From: Ancylobacter moscoviensis | GTDB taxonomy: Bacteria > Pseudomonadota > Alphaproteobacteria > Rhizobiales > Xanthobacteraceae | NCBI RefSeq assembly: GCF_007559435.1 | Contig: NZ_VMBP01000001.1 | Span: 1,241,406 to 1,305,405, forward strand | Length of the DNA stretch: 64,000 bases | Reading direction: 5' to 3' | Shown here: positions 8,921 through 17,225 of the stretch, piece by piece | How the letters are laid out: each line of letters opens with the position of its first letter | Numbering within the stretch: the first letter of the stretch is position 1 | The notes under the pieces: model-generated | Database searches by the model: none | Told to the model about the DNA's origin: nothing | What the model saw: the letters and a program-made list of their open reading frames with translations, nothing else | Translations under genes and position numbers: made by a program

Positions 8921-10258
8921 TCAGCCCTTGACCTTCATGTGCTCGGGCAGCCAGAGCGCGATCTGCGGGAAGACCATCAGGATGATGATGGTGAGCAGCA
9001 TGATCGCGGCGAAGGGCCAGATCGACCGGTAGATGTCGATCAGCGAGATCTCCTTCGGCGCCAGCGAGCGCATGAGGAACAGGTTGTAGCCGAAGGGCGG
9101 GGTTATGTAGGCGATCTGGCAGGTGATCGTGTAGAGGATGCCGTACCAGATGAGCTGGTTGTCGAAGCCGAGGTCGAGCGCCTTCACCAGCGGGATGTAG
9201 AGTGGGGCGACGATGACCAGCATCGCCGTGTCGTCGAGGAACATGCCCATCACGATGAAGCTGAGCTGCATCATGATGATGATGGTCCAGGGATTGAGGT
9301 CCCACTGCTTGACGAACAGGAACTCGATCGCCTTCACCGCGCCGAGGCCGTCGAACACCGTGCCGAAGGCGAGGGCGGCGAGGATCAGCCACATGAACAT
9401 GCAGGACACGTTCAGCGTCTTCAGCGAGGTGTCGCGGATCACCCGCCAGTTGAAGTGTCCCTTGTAGATGGCCGCCAGCGTCGCCGCCGTGGCGCCGACC
9501 GCCGAGCTTTCGACGAGGCTGGTGACGCCGAACACGAACAGCCCGGTCATGAAGAAGAAGATGGCGAAGGGAATGACGCCCGCCCGCGCCAGCGCCAGCT
9601 TCTCGCGAAGCGGCATGTTCAGCTCCTCGTCGGTGAGCTGGGGCGCCAGCTTCGAGTTCAGCTTCACCCTGACATAGATGTAGATGATGAACAGCGCGGC
9701 CATGAGCAGGCCGGGACCGACGCCGGCGAACCACAGCTTGGAGACCGGCTGGCGGGCGATCATGCCGTAGAGCACCAGCACGACCGAGGGCGGGATGAGG
9801 ATGCCGAGCGACGAGCCGCCCTGTACCACGCCCGAGATCAGCACCTTGTCGTAGCCGCGGCGGATCATCTCCGGCAGCGCGATGGTGGCGCCGATCGCCA
9901 TGCCGGCGACCGACAGGCCGTTCATCGCGGAGATGATGACCATCAGGAAGATGGTGCCGATGGCGAGGCCGCCGGTGAACCTGCCGAACCAGACGTGCAG
10001 GGCTCTGTAGAGGTCCTCCGCTATCCCGGACTCGGCCAGGATGTAGCCCATGTAGATGAACATGGGCAGCGTCAGCATGGCGTACCAGTTGAACAGCTTG
10101 AAGACCTGGTTGAACGGCAGGTCGATCGCGCCGGGCCCGTAGAGCAGCAGCGCGGCGGCGGAGGCGACGAAGCCGATGCCGGCGAAAACGAGCTGTCCGC
10201 TGATGAGCGCCAGAACCATCGACGCGAACATCAGCAGCGCGATCATCTCGTAGGTCAT
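8921..10258 (-). CDS. TRAP transporter large permease subunit (DctM family)
   Basis: 445-residue integral membrane protein made almost entirely of hydrophobic helices, the sodium-coupled translocation subunit of a TRAP transporter. It has the family's signature Gly-Gly-Ser-Ser-Leu-Gly-Ile-Leu-Ile-Pro-Pro-Ser, a helical-hairpin re-entrant region, and Pro-Pro-Phe-Gly-Tyr-Asn near the C terminus. I chose ATG 10258, which shares one base with the stop of the small-subunit gene (TGATG). A longer open frame upstream overlaps that gene and is not needed. It works with the 186-residue small subunit and the 370-residue binding protein. Confidence 0.93.
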   Translation of the reverse strand: MTYEMIALLMFASMVLALISGQLVFAGIGFVASAAALLLYGPGAIDLPFNQVFKLFNWYAMLTLPMFIYMGYILAESGIAEDLYRALHVWFGRFTGGLAIGTIFLMVIISAMNGLSVAGMAIGATIALPEMIRRGYDKVLISGVVQGGSSLGILIPPSVVLVLYGMIARQPVSKLWFAGVGPGLLMAALFIIYIYVRVKLNSKLAPQLTDEELNMPLREKLALARAGVIPFAIFFFMTGLFVFGVTSLVESSAVGATAATLAAIYKGHFNWRVIRDTSLKTLNVSCMFMWLILAALAFGTVFDGLGAVKAIEFLFVKQWDLNPWTIIIMMQLSFIVMGMFLDDTAMLVIVAPLYIPLVKALDLGFDNQLIWYGILYTITCQIAYITPPFGYNLFLMRSLAPKEISLIDIYRSIWPFAAIMLLTIIILMVFPQIALWLPEHMKVKG

Positions 10259-10818
10259 CAGAGCTTCTCCCCACGCAGGGTGGCGATGTGCTTGAAGACG
10301 AGCGAGAAGGCCTGCAGCAGCATCAGAACGAGGCATACCGTCAGCAGCGCCTTGATCGGGATCACCGAGGGATTCCAGATCGAGAAGCGCCGCTCATTGG
10401 TGGCGATGGCGTATTGAAGGCTCGAGATCGAGCCGATCAGCATGACCGCGAGGTAGAAGATCAGGCACCAGACGGTGACGAGGTCGATCTTCGCCTTTCC
10501 GCGCTCCGAGAGGGTCGCGTACCACAGGTCCATGCGCACGTGCTCGCCGTTGCGCAGCGTGAACGGCCCGCCCATGAAATAGTAGGCGGCAAGGGTGAAC
10601 TGGGTGAGCTCGACCGCCCAGTGCACCGGCATCTTGATCAGGTTGCGGGTGATGGCGTCGAAGATCAGCACGCCGCCCATCAGGAAGATGAGCGAGGCGG
10701 CGAGATAGCCGACGTAATCCGAAATCCGGTCGATCAGGCGCACATAGCCGGCGATCAGCCGCCATGCGCCTCCTTCCCTGCGCTGTCCTTCATCGACGCT
10801 CACGTCGTCCGCGTTCAC
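10258..10818 (-). CDS. TRAP transporter small permease subunit (DctQ family)
   Basis: 186-residue membrane protein with four predicted helices, the first around residues 34-56. The central Trp-Ala-Val-Glu-Leu-Thr-Gln region and Met-Asp-Leu-Trp-Tyr after the second helix are typical of DctQ. The start is GTG 10818 with GGAG seven bases upstream. It is the first gene of the leftward transporter/oxidoreductase/kinase operon and lies opposite a divergently transcribed DeoR repressor. Confidence 0.9.
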   Translation of the reverse strand: MNADDVSVDEGQRREGGAWRLIAGYVRLIDRISDYVGYLAASLIFLMGGVLIFDAITRNLIKMPVHWAVELTQFTLAAYYFMGGPFTLRNGEHVRMDLWYATLSERGKAKIDLVTVWCLIFYLAVMLIGSISSLQYAIATNERRFSIWNPSVIPIKALLTVCLVLMLLQAFSLVFKHIATLRGEKL

Positions 10819-11350
10819 GCTGTCGCTCCGTTGCTTGCCGGTCGGGATCCCGCGGGAGGTACAGAAGTACGGCGCAGGAAGCAGGCGTCGTCTCGAACGG
10901 ACGCTGCTCGCGCCCGCCCGGAACGAAGCCGGTCGAAGAAGGGCCGCGGACTTGCCGCAGCCGGCCGGTCAGGCGGTCAGCTTTCGGAAATCGGTCATCT
11001 GCAATCCCCTCGTGCTGCGGCTTGCACCATTGTTGTGCTTGCTCGCTTTTTTCGCATCTGCAAGCACTGTACCGGTTTCCGTGGAGATGGGAAGACCGAA
11101 TTTCGGAGTTTATGACCGTTTTGTGCCGTGTTCGGTCGTAATAGCCGACAAGCGGGCAGTGTTCGCCGCGATAGATTGACCGTTTGGTCATATTGTGGCT
11201 TGCTGGGGTGTGATCTCCGGGCGAGGCGGGCATGGTGGCGCCGCATTGACCGAGTTCGCGGGACGACTTACCGAATTCCCTATGAAACCCTTCCGGGCGG
11301 TCGCGGAGCAGCCGATGCGACGTGGCCGGTCACAGCGAGAAGAAAAATCC
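10819..11350. promoter_or_regulatory. 532-base divergent control region between TRAP operon and deoR gene
   Basis: No gene is supported here. Two inverted repeats stand out. GTGCTTGC (11035-11042) pairs with GCAAGCAC (11060-11067), flanking a 17-base spacer with a T-run. TGACC (11177-11181) pairs with GGTCA (11186-11190) around GTTT. Either could be the operator of the DeoR protein encoded to the right, which would control both the TRAP operon and itself; this is inference. Part of the right end may be coding if the regulator starts at an upstream in-frame ATG (11282) or GTG (11195). Confidence 0.4.
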
Positions 11351-12172
11351 GTGTCGTTCCCTTCGCGCGCTTCCACCCCGCAGGCGCACGCCGGCCGTCC
11401 GTCGAGCGCCCGCCACGCGGAAATCGTGGCGCTGCTTGCCCGTACGGGAGAGATGACGGTCGAGGCGCTGGCCGAGCAACTCGACGTGTCACGCGAGACG
11501 GTGCGGCGCGATCTGGCCCGGCTCGACGCCGGCGGCCTCCTCCGGCGCTTCCATGGCGGTGCCCGCGCCATCACCCTTCCCGGCGCCCAGATGGACAAGG
11601 AGTGGCCGTTCGCCCAGCGCATGGCGCAGAACGCCGCCGGCAAGCAGCGCATTGCCGCCGCGGCGAGCGCCCTGTTCCAGCCGGAGGATTCGCTCTTCAT
11701 CGATACCGGCAGCACCACCGTCGCCTTCGCCGAGGCGCTGGCCGCCCGTCAGTCGCTGGTGGTGATCACCAATGCCCCGCGCATCGCCGCGACCATGGCG
11801 ACGGGCCACAGCCACAAGGTCTTCCTCATCGGCGGTGCCTACGGTGTCGACGCGGGTGAAAGCCTAGGCCCGCTGGCGCTGGAGCAGATCGGCAAGTTCC
11901 GCGCGCGGCATGTCGTGCTGACCATCGGCGCGATCGACACGGCCTGCATCATGGATTTCGACCTCCAGGAAGCCGAGGTCGCCAAGGCGATGATCGAGCG
12001 GGCGGACCAGGTGACCGTCCTTGCCGATCACACCAAATTCGACCGGCGGGCGGTCTTCGAGGTGGCGCCGCTGGCGCGCATCGACACGCTGGTGACGGAT
12101 GTGCCGCCTTCGGAGCCGATGACACGCGCCATCGATGCCGCCGGCATCCACCTCATCGTCGCCGGTTCCTGA
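11351..12172 (+). CDS. DeoR/GlpR-family transcriptional regulator
   Basis: 273 residues from GTG 11351. The N-terminal winged helix-turn-helix is clear (Met-Thr-Val-Glu-Ala-Leu-Ala then Val-Ser-Arg-Glu-Thr-Val-Arg-Arg-Asp-Leu). The C-terminal sugar-phosphate-sensing domain has Asp-Thr-Gly-Ser-Thr-Thr and Gly-Gly-Ala-Tyr. The family usually represses carbohydrate genes and is released by a phosphorylated sugar. It diverges from the TRAP/FAD-enzyme/kinase operon, so the kinase product is a natural inducer (inference). The start is uncertain: GTG 11351 follows a GAGAAG; ATG 11282 or GTG 11195 would add 23 or 52 residues without known family homology. Confidence 0.88.
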   Translation: MSFPSRASTPQAHAGRPSSARHAEIVALLARTGEMTVEALAEQLDVSRETVRRDLARLDAGGLLRRFHGGARAITLPGAQMDKEWPFAQRMAQNAAGKQRIAAAASALFQPEDSLFIDTGSTTVAFAEALAARQSLVVITNAPRIAATMATGHSHKVFLIGGAYGVDAGESLGPLALEQIGKFRARHVVLTIGAIDTACIMDFDLQEAEVAKAMIERADQVTVLADHTKFDRRAVFEVAPLARIDTLVTDVPPSEPMTRAIDAAGIHLIVAGS

Positions 12173-12198
12173 ATCGGCCCGGACAGCGGGCGGCCGTC

Positions 12199-12969
12199 CT
12201 AGAGCCACTCCGCCATCGGCTCGACGGCATAGCCCGCGGCGTCGAGCCGGCGCTTGACCGCCCGCGCCATCGCCACCGCGTCGGCCGTGTCGCCGTGGAC
12301 GCAGACCGTGTCCGCCCGCACCGGAATGCGCGTGCCGTCGATCGCCAGCACCTCGCCGCTCTCCAGAATGCCCAGGATGCGTTCGGCCGCTGCTTCGGCA
12401 TCGTGCAGCACCGCGCCCGGCAGCTTGCGGGAGGCGAGGTTGCCGTTGGCGGCATAGGCCCGGTCGGCATAGATCTCGCGCGCGAGCCTCAGCCCGGCCT
12501 CCTCGCCGGCCTTCTCGGTCGGCAGGCCGGGCATCACCACGAAGATGTAGTTCGGATCGACCGCCTTGATCGCCCGCGCCACGGCGCGCGCCAGATCGAT
12601 GTCCTCGTTCGCCATGTTGCCGAGCGAACCGTGCGTCTTCACATGGCCGAGCCTCATGCCCTGCGCGTGCGCCAGAGCCTGCAGCGCGCCGATCTGATAG
12701 ATCAGCTGCTTCTCGATCTCGGCCGGGCTCTGCCCGAGGATCGGCCGCCGGCCGAAGCCCCACAGGTCCATGAAGCTGGGATGCGCGCCGCAGCCGACGC
12801 CGCGTGCCTTCGCGTTCTCCAGGGTCTGCGCCATCACCAGCGGGTCGCCGGCGTGGAAGCCGCAGGCGATGTTGGCGGAGGTGACGATCTCCAGCATCGC
12901 CGGGTCGTCGCCGAGCGAATAGACGCCGAAGCCTTCGCCCATGTCGCAGTTGAGATCGATGGTCTTCAT
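12199..12969 (-). CDS. pxpA: 5-oxoprolinase subunit PxpA (LamB/YcsF family)
   Basis: 256 residues starting Met-Lys-Thr-Ile-Asp-Leu-Asn-Cys-Asp-Met-Gly-Glu-Gly, the hallmark N terminus of LamB/YcsF proteins. PxpA acts with PxpB and PxpC to open 5-oxo-L-proline (pyroglutamate) to glutamate using ATP. His-rich conserved segments Gly-Phe-His-Ala-Gly-Asp and Val-Lys-Thr-His-Gly-Ser-Leu-Gly-Asn are present. I chose ATG 12969 with GGAG about 8 bases upstream; a start six codons earlier adds nothing conserved. It is the last gene of the leftward pxpB-pxpC-pxpA set, 14 bases after pxpC. Confidence 0.93.
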   Translation of the reverse strand: MKTIDLNCDMGEGFGVYSLGDDPAMLEIVTSANIACGFHAGDPLVMAQTLENAKARGVGCGAHPSFMDLWGFGRRPILGQSPAEIEKQLIYQIGALQALAHAQGMRLGHVKTHGSLGNMANEDIDLARAVARAIKAVDPNYIFVVMPGLPTEKAGEEAGLRLAREIYADRAYAANGNLASRKLPGAVLHDAEAAAERILGILESGEVLAIDGTRIPVRADTVCVHGDTADAVAMARAVKRRLDAAGYAVEPMAEWL

Positions 12970-12983
12970 GGGGAATGCTCCGG

Positions 12984-14018
12984 TCACGGGTCGAGCGGCG
13001 CGAGCGCCGAGCAGACGCCGCTGACAAGGTTGTGCGCCAGCAGGCGCTCGCTGGAAAGCTGCGTCCCCGGCAGGGGCGTCTCGGTCATCCGCGCGAAGAG
13101 GGCGAGAAGCCGCTCCTCATGCGCCCGCGCCACCTGTTCCGCCTCGTCCGCCGTCACGGCGGAGAAGCGCAGCACGTCGCCCGGCCGCGCCTGCCCGAGG
13201 CGCCAGAGATCCGCGCCGATGACGGTGGCGATCTTCGGATAGCCGCCCGTCGTCTGGCGGTCGGCGAGCAGCACCAGCGGACGGCCATTGCCCGGCACCT
13301 GGATGGAGCCGTTCATGATGCCGTCGGAGACGATGTTGAAGCCGTCCGCGTGCTCGATGGCGGGGCCGTCGAGCTGGGCGCCCATGCGGTCGGCCTTCTC
13401 CGTCACGCGATAGCCGGAGGACAGGAAGGTGGCGAGGCCGGCGGGAGTGAAATGGTCGTCCTGCGGGCCGGGCACGACGCGGATCGGCCCCGTTTCCGCC
13501 GGCCTGTCCTCCGGTGCCAGCGTGAGCAGCGGGGCGGCCGGCGCCTCCTGGAGCGGCAGCCGGTCGCCTGCGCGCAGCGCGCGCCCCTCGAACCCGCCGA
13601 TGGCCGAGCGCGAATGGGTCGACAGGCTGCCGAGGGTCGGCGCGACGGCGAAGCCGCCGGCAATGGCGAGATAGGCCCGCATGCCCGTGCGCGCGGCGCC
13701 GATCTCGATCCGGTCGCCGGGCGCGAGGGCGTAGGCCCGCCAGCCTTCGGCCGGACGGCCATTGATGGAGAGCGGCATGTCGGCGCCGGCCAGCGCCAGC
13801 CGCGCCGATCCTTCCTCCACCGTCGCGGAGAGGCCGAGCATGGTCAGCTCGATCGCCGCCATGTCGCGGGGATTGCCGACGAGGCGGTTGGCCAGCTGCA
13901 GGGAGAGGCTGTCCATGGCACCCGAGGCGGAGATGCCGAAGCGCTGATAGCCGAAGCGGCCGAAGTCCTGAAGGCTGGAGAACAGGCCCGGCCGCTCGAT
14001 GACGAGGTGGGCGCCCAT
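12984..14018 (-). CDS. pxpC: 5-oxoprolinase subunit PxpC (biotin-dependent carboxyltransferase-like)
   Basis: 344 residues, related to the C-terminal half of allophanate hydrolase/urea carboxylase (KipA, AHS2 fold). Typical early motifs are Ser-Leu-Gln-Asp-Phe-Gly-Arg-Phe-Gly and Ser-Gly-Ala-Met-Asp, and later Pro-Gly-Pro-Gln-Asp-Asp-His-Phe. Near the C terminus is Asp-Arg-Gln-Thr-Thr-Gly-Gly-Tyr-Pro, also a family signature. The start ATG 14018 shares one base with the stop of pxpB (TGATG), so the pair is translationally coupled. The name 'biotin-dependent' is historical; 5-oxoprolinase does not use biotin. Confidence 0.92.
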   Translation of the reverse strand: MGAHLVIERPGLFSSLQDFGRFGYQRFGISASGAMDSLSLQLANRLVGNPRDMAAIELTMLGLSATVEEGSARLALAGADMPLSINGRPAEGWRAYALAPGDRIEIGAARTGMRAYLAIAGGFAVAPTLGSLSTHSRSAIGGFEGRALRAGDRLPLQEAPAAPLLTLAPEDRPAETGPIRVVPGPQDDHFTPAGLATFLSSGYRVTEKADRMGAQLDGPAIEHADGFNIVSDGIMNGSIQVPGNGRPLVLLADRQTTGGYPKIATVIGADLWRLGQARPGDVLRFSAVTADEAEQVARAHEERLLALFARMTETPLPGTQLSSERLLAHNLVSGVCSALAPLDP

Positions 14019-14758
14019 CACGACGCCTCCCACTGTGCGACGATCTCGCCAGCCTCGGCCGCGCGGCACAGCGCGCCATAATCGGCGGGCGCGACCGGCG
14101 CGAAGCGGATGGTGTCGCCGGCGGCGAAGAGGAAGGGACGCCCGGTTCGCCGGGGATCGTAGGAGCGCACCGGCGTCTGGCCGAGCAGGTGCCAGCCGCT
14201 GGGAATTTCGAGCGGCGGCGAGACCGCCGTCTGTCTGCCGCCGATGGAGATGCTGCGCGGCGGCGTCTTCAGCCGCGGCTCGCTCCGGCGGCTGGTGTGG
14301 ATCGCCTCCGGCAGGCCGCCCAGATAGGCGAAGCCCGGCGCGAAGCCGATCATGTAGACGCGATAGGCCGCGCCGGCGTGCAGGTCGATCACCTCCTGCG
14401 TCGTCAGTCCGTGCAGGCGCGCCACATGGTCGAGATCGATGCCGTGTTCGCCGCCATAGATCACCGGGACGCGCCAGCAACCCTTGTGCTCGCCCGCGCC
14501 GGCCTGCGGCGGCCACAGCGCCAGCACCTCGTCGCGCAGCGCGCGGCGCGACAGCACCAGCGGGTCGAACAGCACGAGCAGGGAGCGATAGGTCGGCACG
14601 ACCTCGCGCAGGCCGGGCAGGGCGCTCGCGTCGAGCGCATCGGCGAGCGCGATCACCTGCCGGTTCACGCCCTCGTCGATGGCGTCGCCGAATTCGACAA
14701 CAAGGCCGCCGTCACCGGCATCGAGAAGGCGGGGGGCGTCGGCGGGGGCGATCGGCAT
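14018..14758 (-). CDS. pxpB: 5-oxoprolinase subunit PxpB (KipI-like)
   Basis: 246 residues of the AHS1/KipI family. Signature segments are Gly-Phe-Ala-Pro-Gly-Phe-Ala-Tyr-Leu-Gly and Gly-Gly-Arg-Gln-Thr-Ala-Val, then Pro-Ser-Gly-Trp-His-Leu-Leu-Gly. ATG 14758 was chosen because GGAAG lies about 8 bases upstream and homologs begin shortly before Leu-Leu-Asp-Ala-Gly-Asp. It is the first gene of the leftward pxp set and diverges from the DUF1989/ABC operon, so the two sets share a control region. A role in pyroglutamate breakdown is the standard assignment. The neighbourhood of nitrogen-compound genes leaves room for another cyclic amide. Confidence 0.92.
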   Translation of the reverse strand: MPIAPADAPRLLDAGDGGLVVEFGDAIDEGVNRQVIALADALDASALPGLREVVPTYRSLLVLFDPLVLSRRALRDEVLALWPPQAGAGEHKGCWRVPVIYGGEHGIDLDHVARLHGLTTQEVIDLHAGAAYRVYMIGFAPGFAYLGGLPEAIHTSRRSEPRLKTPPRSISIGGRQTAVSPPLEIPSGWHLLGQTPVRSYDPRRTGRPFLFAAGDTIRFAPVAPADYGALCRAAEAGEIVAQWEAS

Positions 14759-15108
14759 GCACGTTCTTCCGTCACTCGGCACAGGATGAGCGCGTCCATT
14801 TCCAGATATGTGCCAGATCGACATAGACCACGACCGTGCCGCCGGAGCTACCGCCCGGAAAGCCAGCGGCGGCAGGCGTTGCTGGCCGGAATCGCTCCGC
14901 GCCCGGTTTCCCGTGCCCCGGCCGGCCAGGGCCGCCTCCAGCGCTTCCGCCGCCATATTCGCCTAGGAATTGAGCAGTCGCTGACTAAAAATGCCGCTTG
15001 AATTCCATGGGTATACCAAACAACATCAAGCAGTTAAGTGAAATGTGCCGCCGTGAGCCATTCCTGAAAGTGGCTGCAGGCGGGAAGATCGGGTGCGCGA
15101 GAGCAGCG
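14759..15108. promoter_or_regulatory. 350-base divergent control region with GGTATACC palindrome
   Basis: This region separates pxpB (leftward) from the DUF1989 gene (rightward). It contains a perfect 8-bp palindrome GGTATACC at 15010-15017. GTATAC-centred palindromes are common operators for FadR-type GntR regulators, and one is encoded in the rightward operon at 19147, so self-control is plausible (inference). The right part could be coding if the DUF1989 gene starts at an upstream in-frame codon (14998 or 15007). No further gene is seen. Confidence 0.4.
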
Positions 15109-15738
15109 ATGGATTACCACCTCGACGAGTCCTTCGTCCTGCCGGCCGGCTTCGGCAAGGCGGTGCGGCTGAAGGCGGGCCAGCGGCTCAAGCTGACCAA
15201 TCCCCGCGGCACGCAGGCGGTGGATTTCTGGGCCTTCAGCCAGCGGGACATCTTCGAGTTCACCTCGATGGACAATTTCCGCTCCTTCCACAGCACCGTC
15301 TATGTCACGAAGGACACGCCGCTGGTCAGCACGCGGCGCCGGCCGCTGGTGTCGATCGTCGAGGACACGTCCTCGGGCCGGCACGACACGCTGCTGTGCG
15401 CCTGCAATGCCGACATCTACCGCCAGCTCGGCGTCGAGGGCTATCACCGCTCCTGCGCCGACAACATGCATGAGGGGCTCGGCGAACTCGGCATCACGCT
15501 GCCCTTCACGCCGGCGCCGGCCAATTTCTTCATGTGCGTCGATGTCCGCGCGGACGGCTCGCTCGACCGGCTGCTGCCGGCCTCGAAGCCCGGCGCGCAT
15601 GTGCTGCTGCAGGCCGAGGACGACATCGTCATGGCCTTCTCCTGCTGCCCGCAGGACATCACGCCGATCAATGGCGAGGCGCGCACGCCGCATGACTGCC
15701 TGATCGACATCTTCTCGCCCGCGACCGGGCGCGCCTGA
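15109..15738 (+). CDS. DUF1989 protein (urea carboxylase-associated family)
   Basis: 209 residues from ATG 15109. The N-terminal part has Leu-Pro-Ala-Gly-Phe-Gly-Lys-Ala, then Gln-Arg-Leu-Lys-Leu-Thr-Asn, typical of DUF1989. A mid-protein Cys-Ala-Cys-Asn, a conserved His and Cys, and Asn-Met-His-Glu-Gly-Leu look like metal-site candidates. Members of this family were first named urea-amidolyase-associated proteins; some are now known as carboxyguanidine deiminase subunits acting in guanidine breakdown. Those normally work as a pair with guanidine carboxylase, but here there is a single copy and no carboxylase. It overlaps the ATPase gene by one base (TGATG). Upstream in-frame starts at 14998 and 15007 exist. 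Confidence 0.82.
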   Translation: MDYHLDESFVLPAGFGKAVRLKAGQRLKLTNPRGTQAVDFWAFSQRDIFEFTSMDNFRSFHSTVYVTKDTPLVSTRRRPLVSIVEDTSSGRHDTLLCACNADIYRQLGVEGYHRSCADNMHEGLGELGITLPFTPAPANFFMCVDVRADGSLDRLLPASKPGAHVLLQAEDDIVMAFSCCPQDITPINGEARTPHDCLIDIFSPATGRA

Positions 15739-16544
15739 TGGAGGCCGCCCCGCTCGTCCGCATCCGCGACCTGAAAAAGAGCTTCGGCGCCCATCCGGTG
15801 CTGAAGGGCGTGTCGCTCGACGTGCATGCGGGCGAGGTGGTGTCGATCATCGGCGCCTCCGGCTCGGGCAAGAGCACCTTCCTGCGCTGCATCAACGTGC
15901 TGGAGATGCCCAGCGGCGGGACGATGGATTTCGAGGGCTTCCACTTCGACTATGAGGAGGGCGCCCGCCGCGCCCCCACCGCCGGGCAGCTGCGCGAGTT
16001 GCGCGCCCGCATCGGCATGGTGTTCCAGAGCTACAATCTGTGGCCGCACATGAGCGTGCTGGAAAACGTCATCGAGGCGCCGATCCGCGTGAAGGGCGAG
16101 GCGCCCGCCGACGCGGTCGCCAAGGCCGAGGAACTGCTCGCCCGCATCGGCCTCGCCGAGAAGCGCCATGCCTATCCTTCCAGGCTCTCCGGCGGACAGC
16201 AGCAGCGCGTCGCCATCGTGCGCGCCCTCGCCATGCAGCCGCGCCTGATGCTGTTCGACGAGGTGACCTCGGCGCTCGATCCCGAACTGGTCGGCGAGGT
16301 GCTCTCGCTGATGGCGAGCCTCGCGGGCGAAGGCATGACCATGCTGCTGGTGACGCACGAGATCGGCTTCGCCCGCGAGGTCTCGAACCGGGTGCTGTTC
16401 TTCGACCAGGGAGTGATCGCCGAGGACGGTCCGCCGGGCGAGGTGCTGCGCCAGCCGAGGAGCGAGCGGCTGAAGCAGTTCCTGCGCCGCGTGCTGCACG
16501 AGGACGCCTACGGCGCCGAGGCCGGCGCGGGAGGCGCGGCATGA
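15738..16544 (+). CDS. Polar amino acid ABC transporter ATP-binding protein
   Basis: 268-residue ATPase of the GlnQ/HisP type. Walker A is Gly-Ala-Ser-Gly-Ser-Gly-Lys-Ser, the signature is Leu-Ser-Gly-Gly-Gln-Gln-Gln-Arg, and Walker B is Leu-Met-Leu-Phe-Asp-Glu, followed by the switch His in Val-Thr-His-Glu. It overlaps both neighbours by 1-4 bases (TGATG at the start, ATGA at the end). It energises the importer formed with the permease at 16541 and probably the binding protein at 18266. The ligand is likely a basic or guanidino amino-acid-like compound, judged only from the catabolic genes around it. Confidence 0.94.
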   Translation: MEAAPLVRIRDLKKSFGAHPVLKGVSLDVHAGEVVSIIGASGSGKSTFLRCINVLEMPSGGTMDFEGFHFDYEEGARRAPTAGQLRELRARIGMVFQSYNLWPHMSVLENVIEAPIRVKGEAPADAVAKAEELLARIGLAEKRHAYPSRLSGGQQQRVAIVRALAMQPRLMLFDEVTSALDPELVGEVLSLMASLAGEGMTMLLVTHEIGFAREVSNRVLFFDQGVIAEDGPPGEVLRQPRSERLKQFLRRVLHEDAYGAEAGAGGAA

Positions 16545-17212
16545 TCGCGGATCGCATCGCTTCGTGGTGGGAAGGCTTCGCACCCTATGTCCCGGGCTTC
16601 GCGCAGGCCAGCTGGCTGGTCATCGTGCTGTCGCTGCTGGCCATCCTGGTGAGCTGGGGCTGCGGGCTGCTGGCGGCGCTGGGCAAGGTCTCGCGCTTCG
16701 CCGCGCTCCGGCAGGCGAGCCATTTCTACATCTGGTTCGTTCGCGGCACGCCGACGCTGATCCAGATCTTCATCATCTATTTCGGCCTGCCGCAGCTCGG
16801 CCTGCGGCTCTCGCCCTTCGTCGCCGGCGTCGTCGCGCTCGGCATCAATGGCGGGGCCTATGTCGCCGAGATCGTGCGGGCGGGTCTTTCCGCCATTCCG
16901 AAGGGCCAGACGGAATCGGCCCAGGCACTCGGCATGGGGCGCTGGCAGATGATGAGCCGCATCATCCTGCCGCAGGTCTTCCGCGTGATCCTGCCGCCCG
17001 TGACCAACGAGGCGATCACGATGGTGAAGAACACCTCGCTGCTCTCCACCATCACGGTCGTCGAGCTGACGCTTTATTCACAGACCATCATCGCCACCAC
17101 CTTCCGCCCCTTTGAATTCTACATCGCGACGGCCCTGATCTACCTGCTGATGACCACGCTCATCTCGCAGGCGGCGGGCCGCCTTGAGCGGCACTACGCC
17201 CGCTCCTTGTGA
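16541..17212 (+). CDS. Polar amino acid ABC transporter permease
   Basis: 223-residue membrane protein of the HisMQ type. Hydrophobic helices begin near residue 24. The conserved cytoplasmic loop with Glu-Ser-Ala-Gln-Ala-Leu-Gly-Met (the EAA loop) is seen around residues 127-145. The start is ATG 16541, overlapping the ATPase stop as ATGA; longer upstream frames only shadow the ATPase gene. Only one permease gene is present, so the channel is presumably a homodimer. Confidence 0.93.
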   Translation: MIADRIASWWEGFAPYVPGFAQASWLVIVLSLLAILVSWGCGLLAALGKVSRFAALRQASHFYIWFVRGTPTLIQIFIIYFGLPQLGLRLSPFVAGVVALGINGGAYVAEIVRAGLSAIPKGQTESAQALGMGRWQMMSRIILPQVFRVILPPVTNEAITMVKNTSLLSTITVVELTLYSQTIIATTFRPFEFYIATALIYLLMTTLISQAAGRLERHYARSL

Positions 17213-17225
17213 AAGGCCCTTGAAG

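Noticed and set aside
8690..10417. 575-residue plus-strand frame opposite the TRAP genes
   Set aside because: Its product is a run of Asp, Glu, His and Arg mirroring membrane-protein codons on the other strand; no start context or homology.
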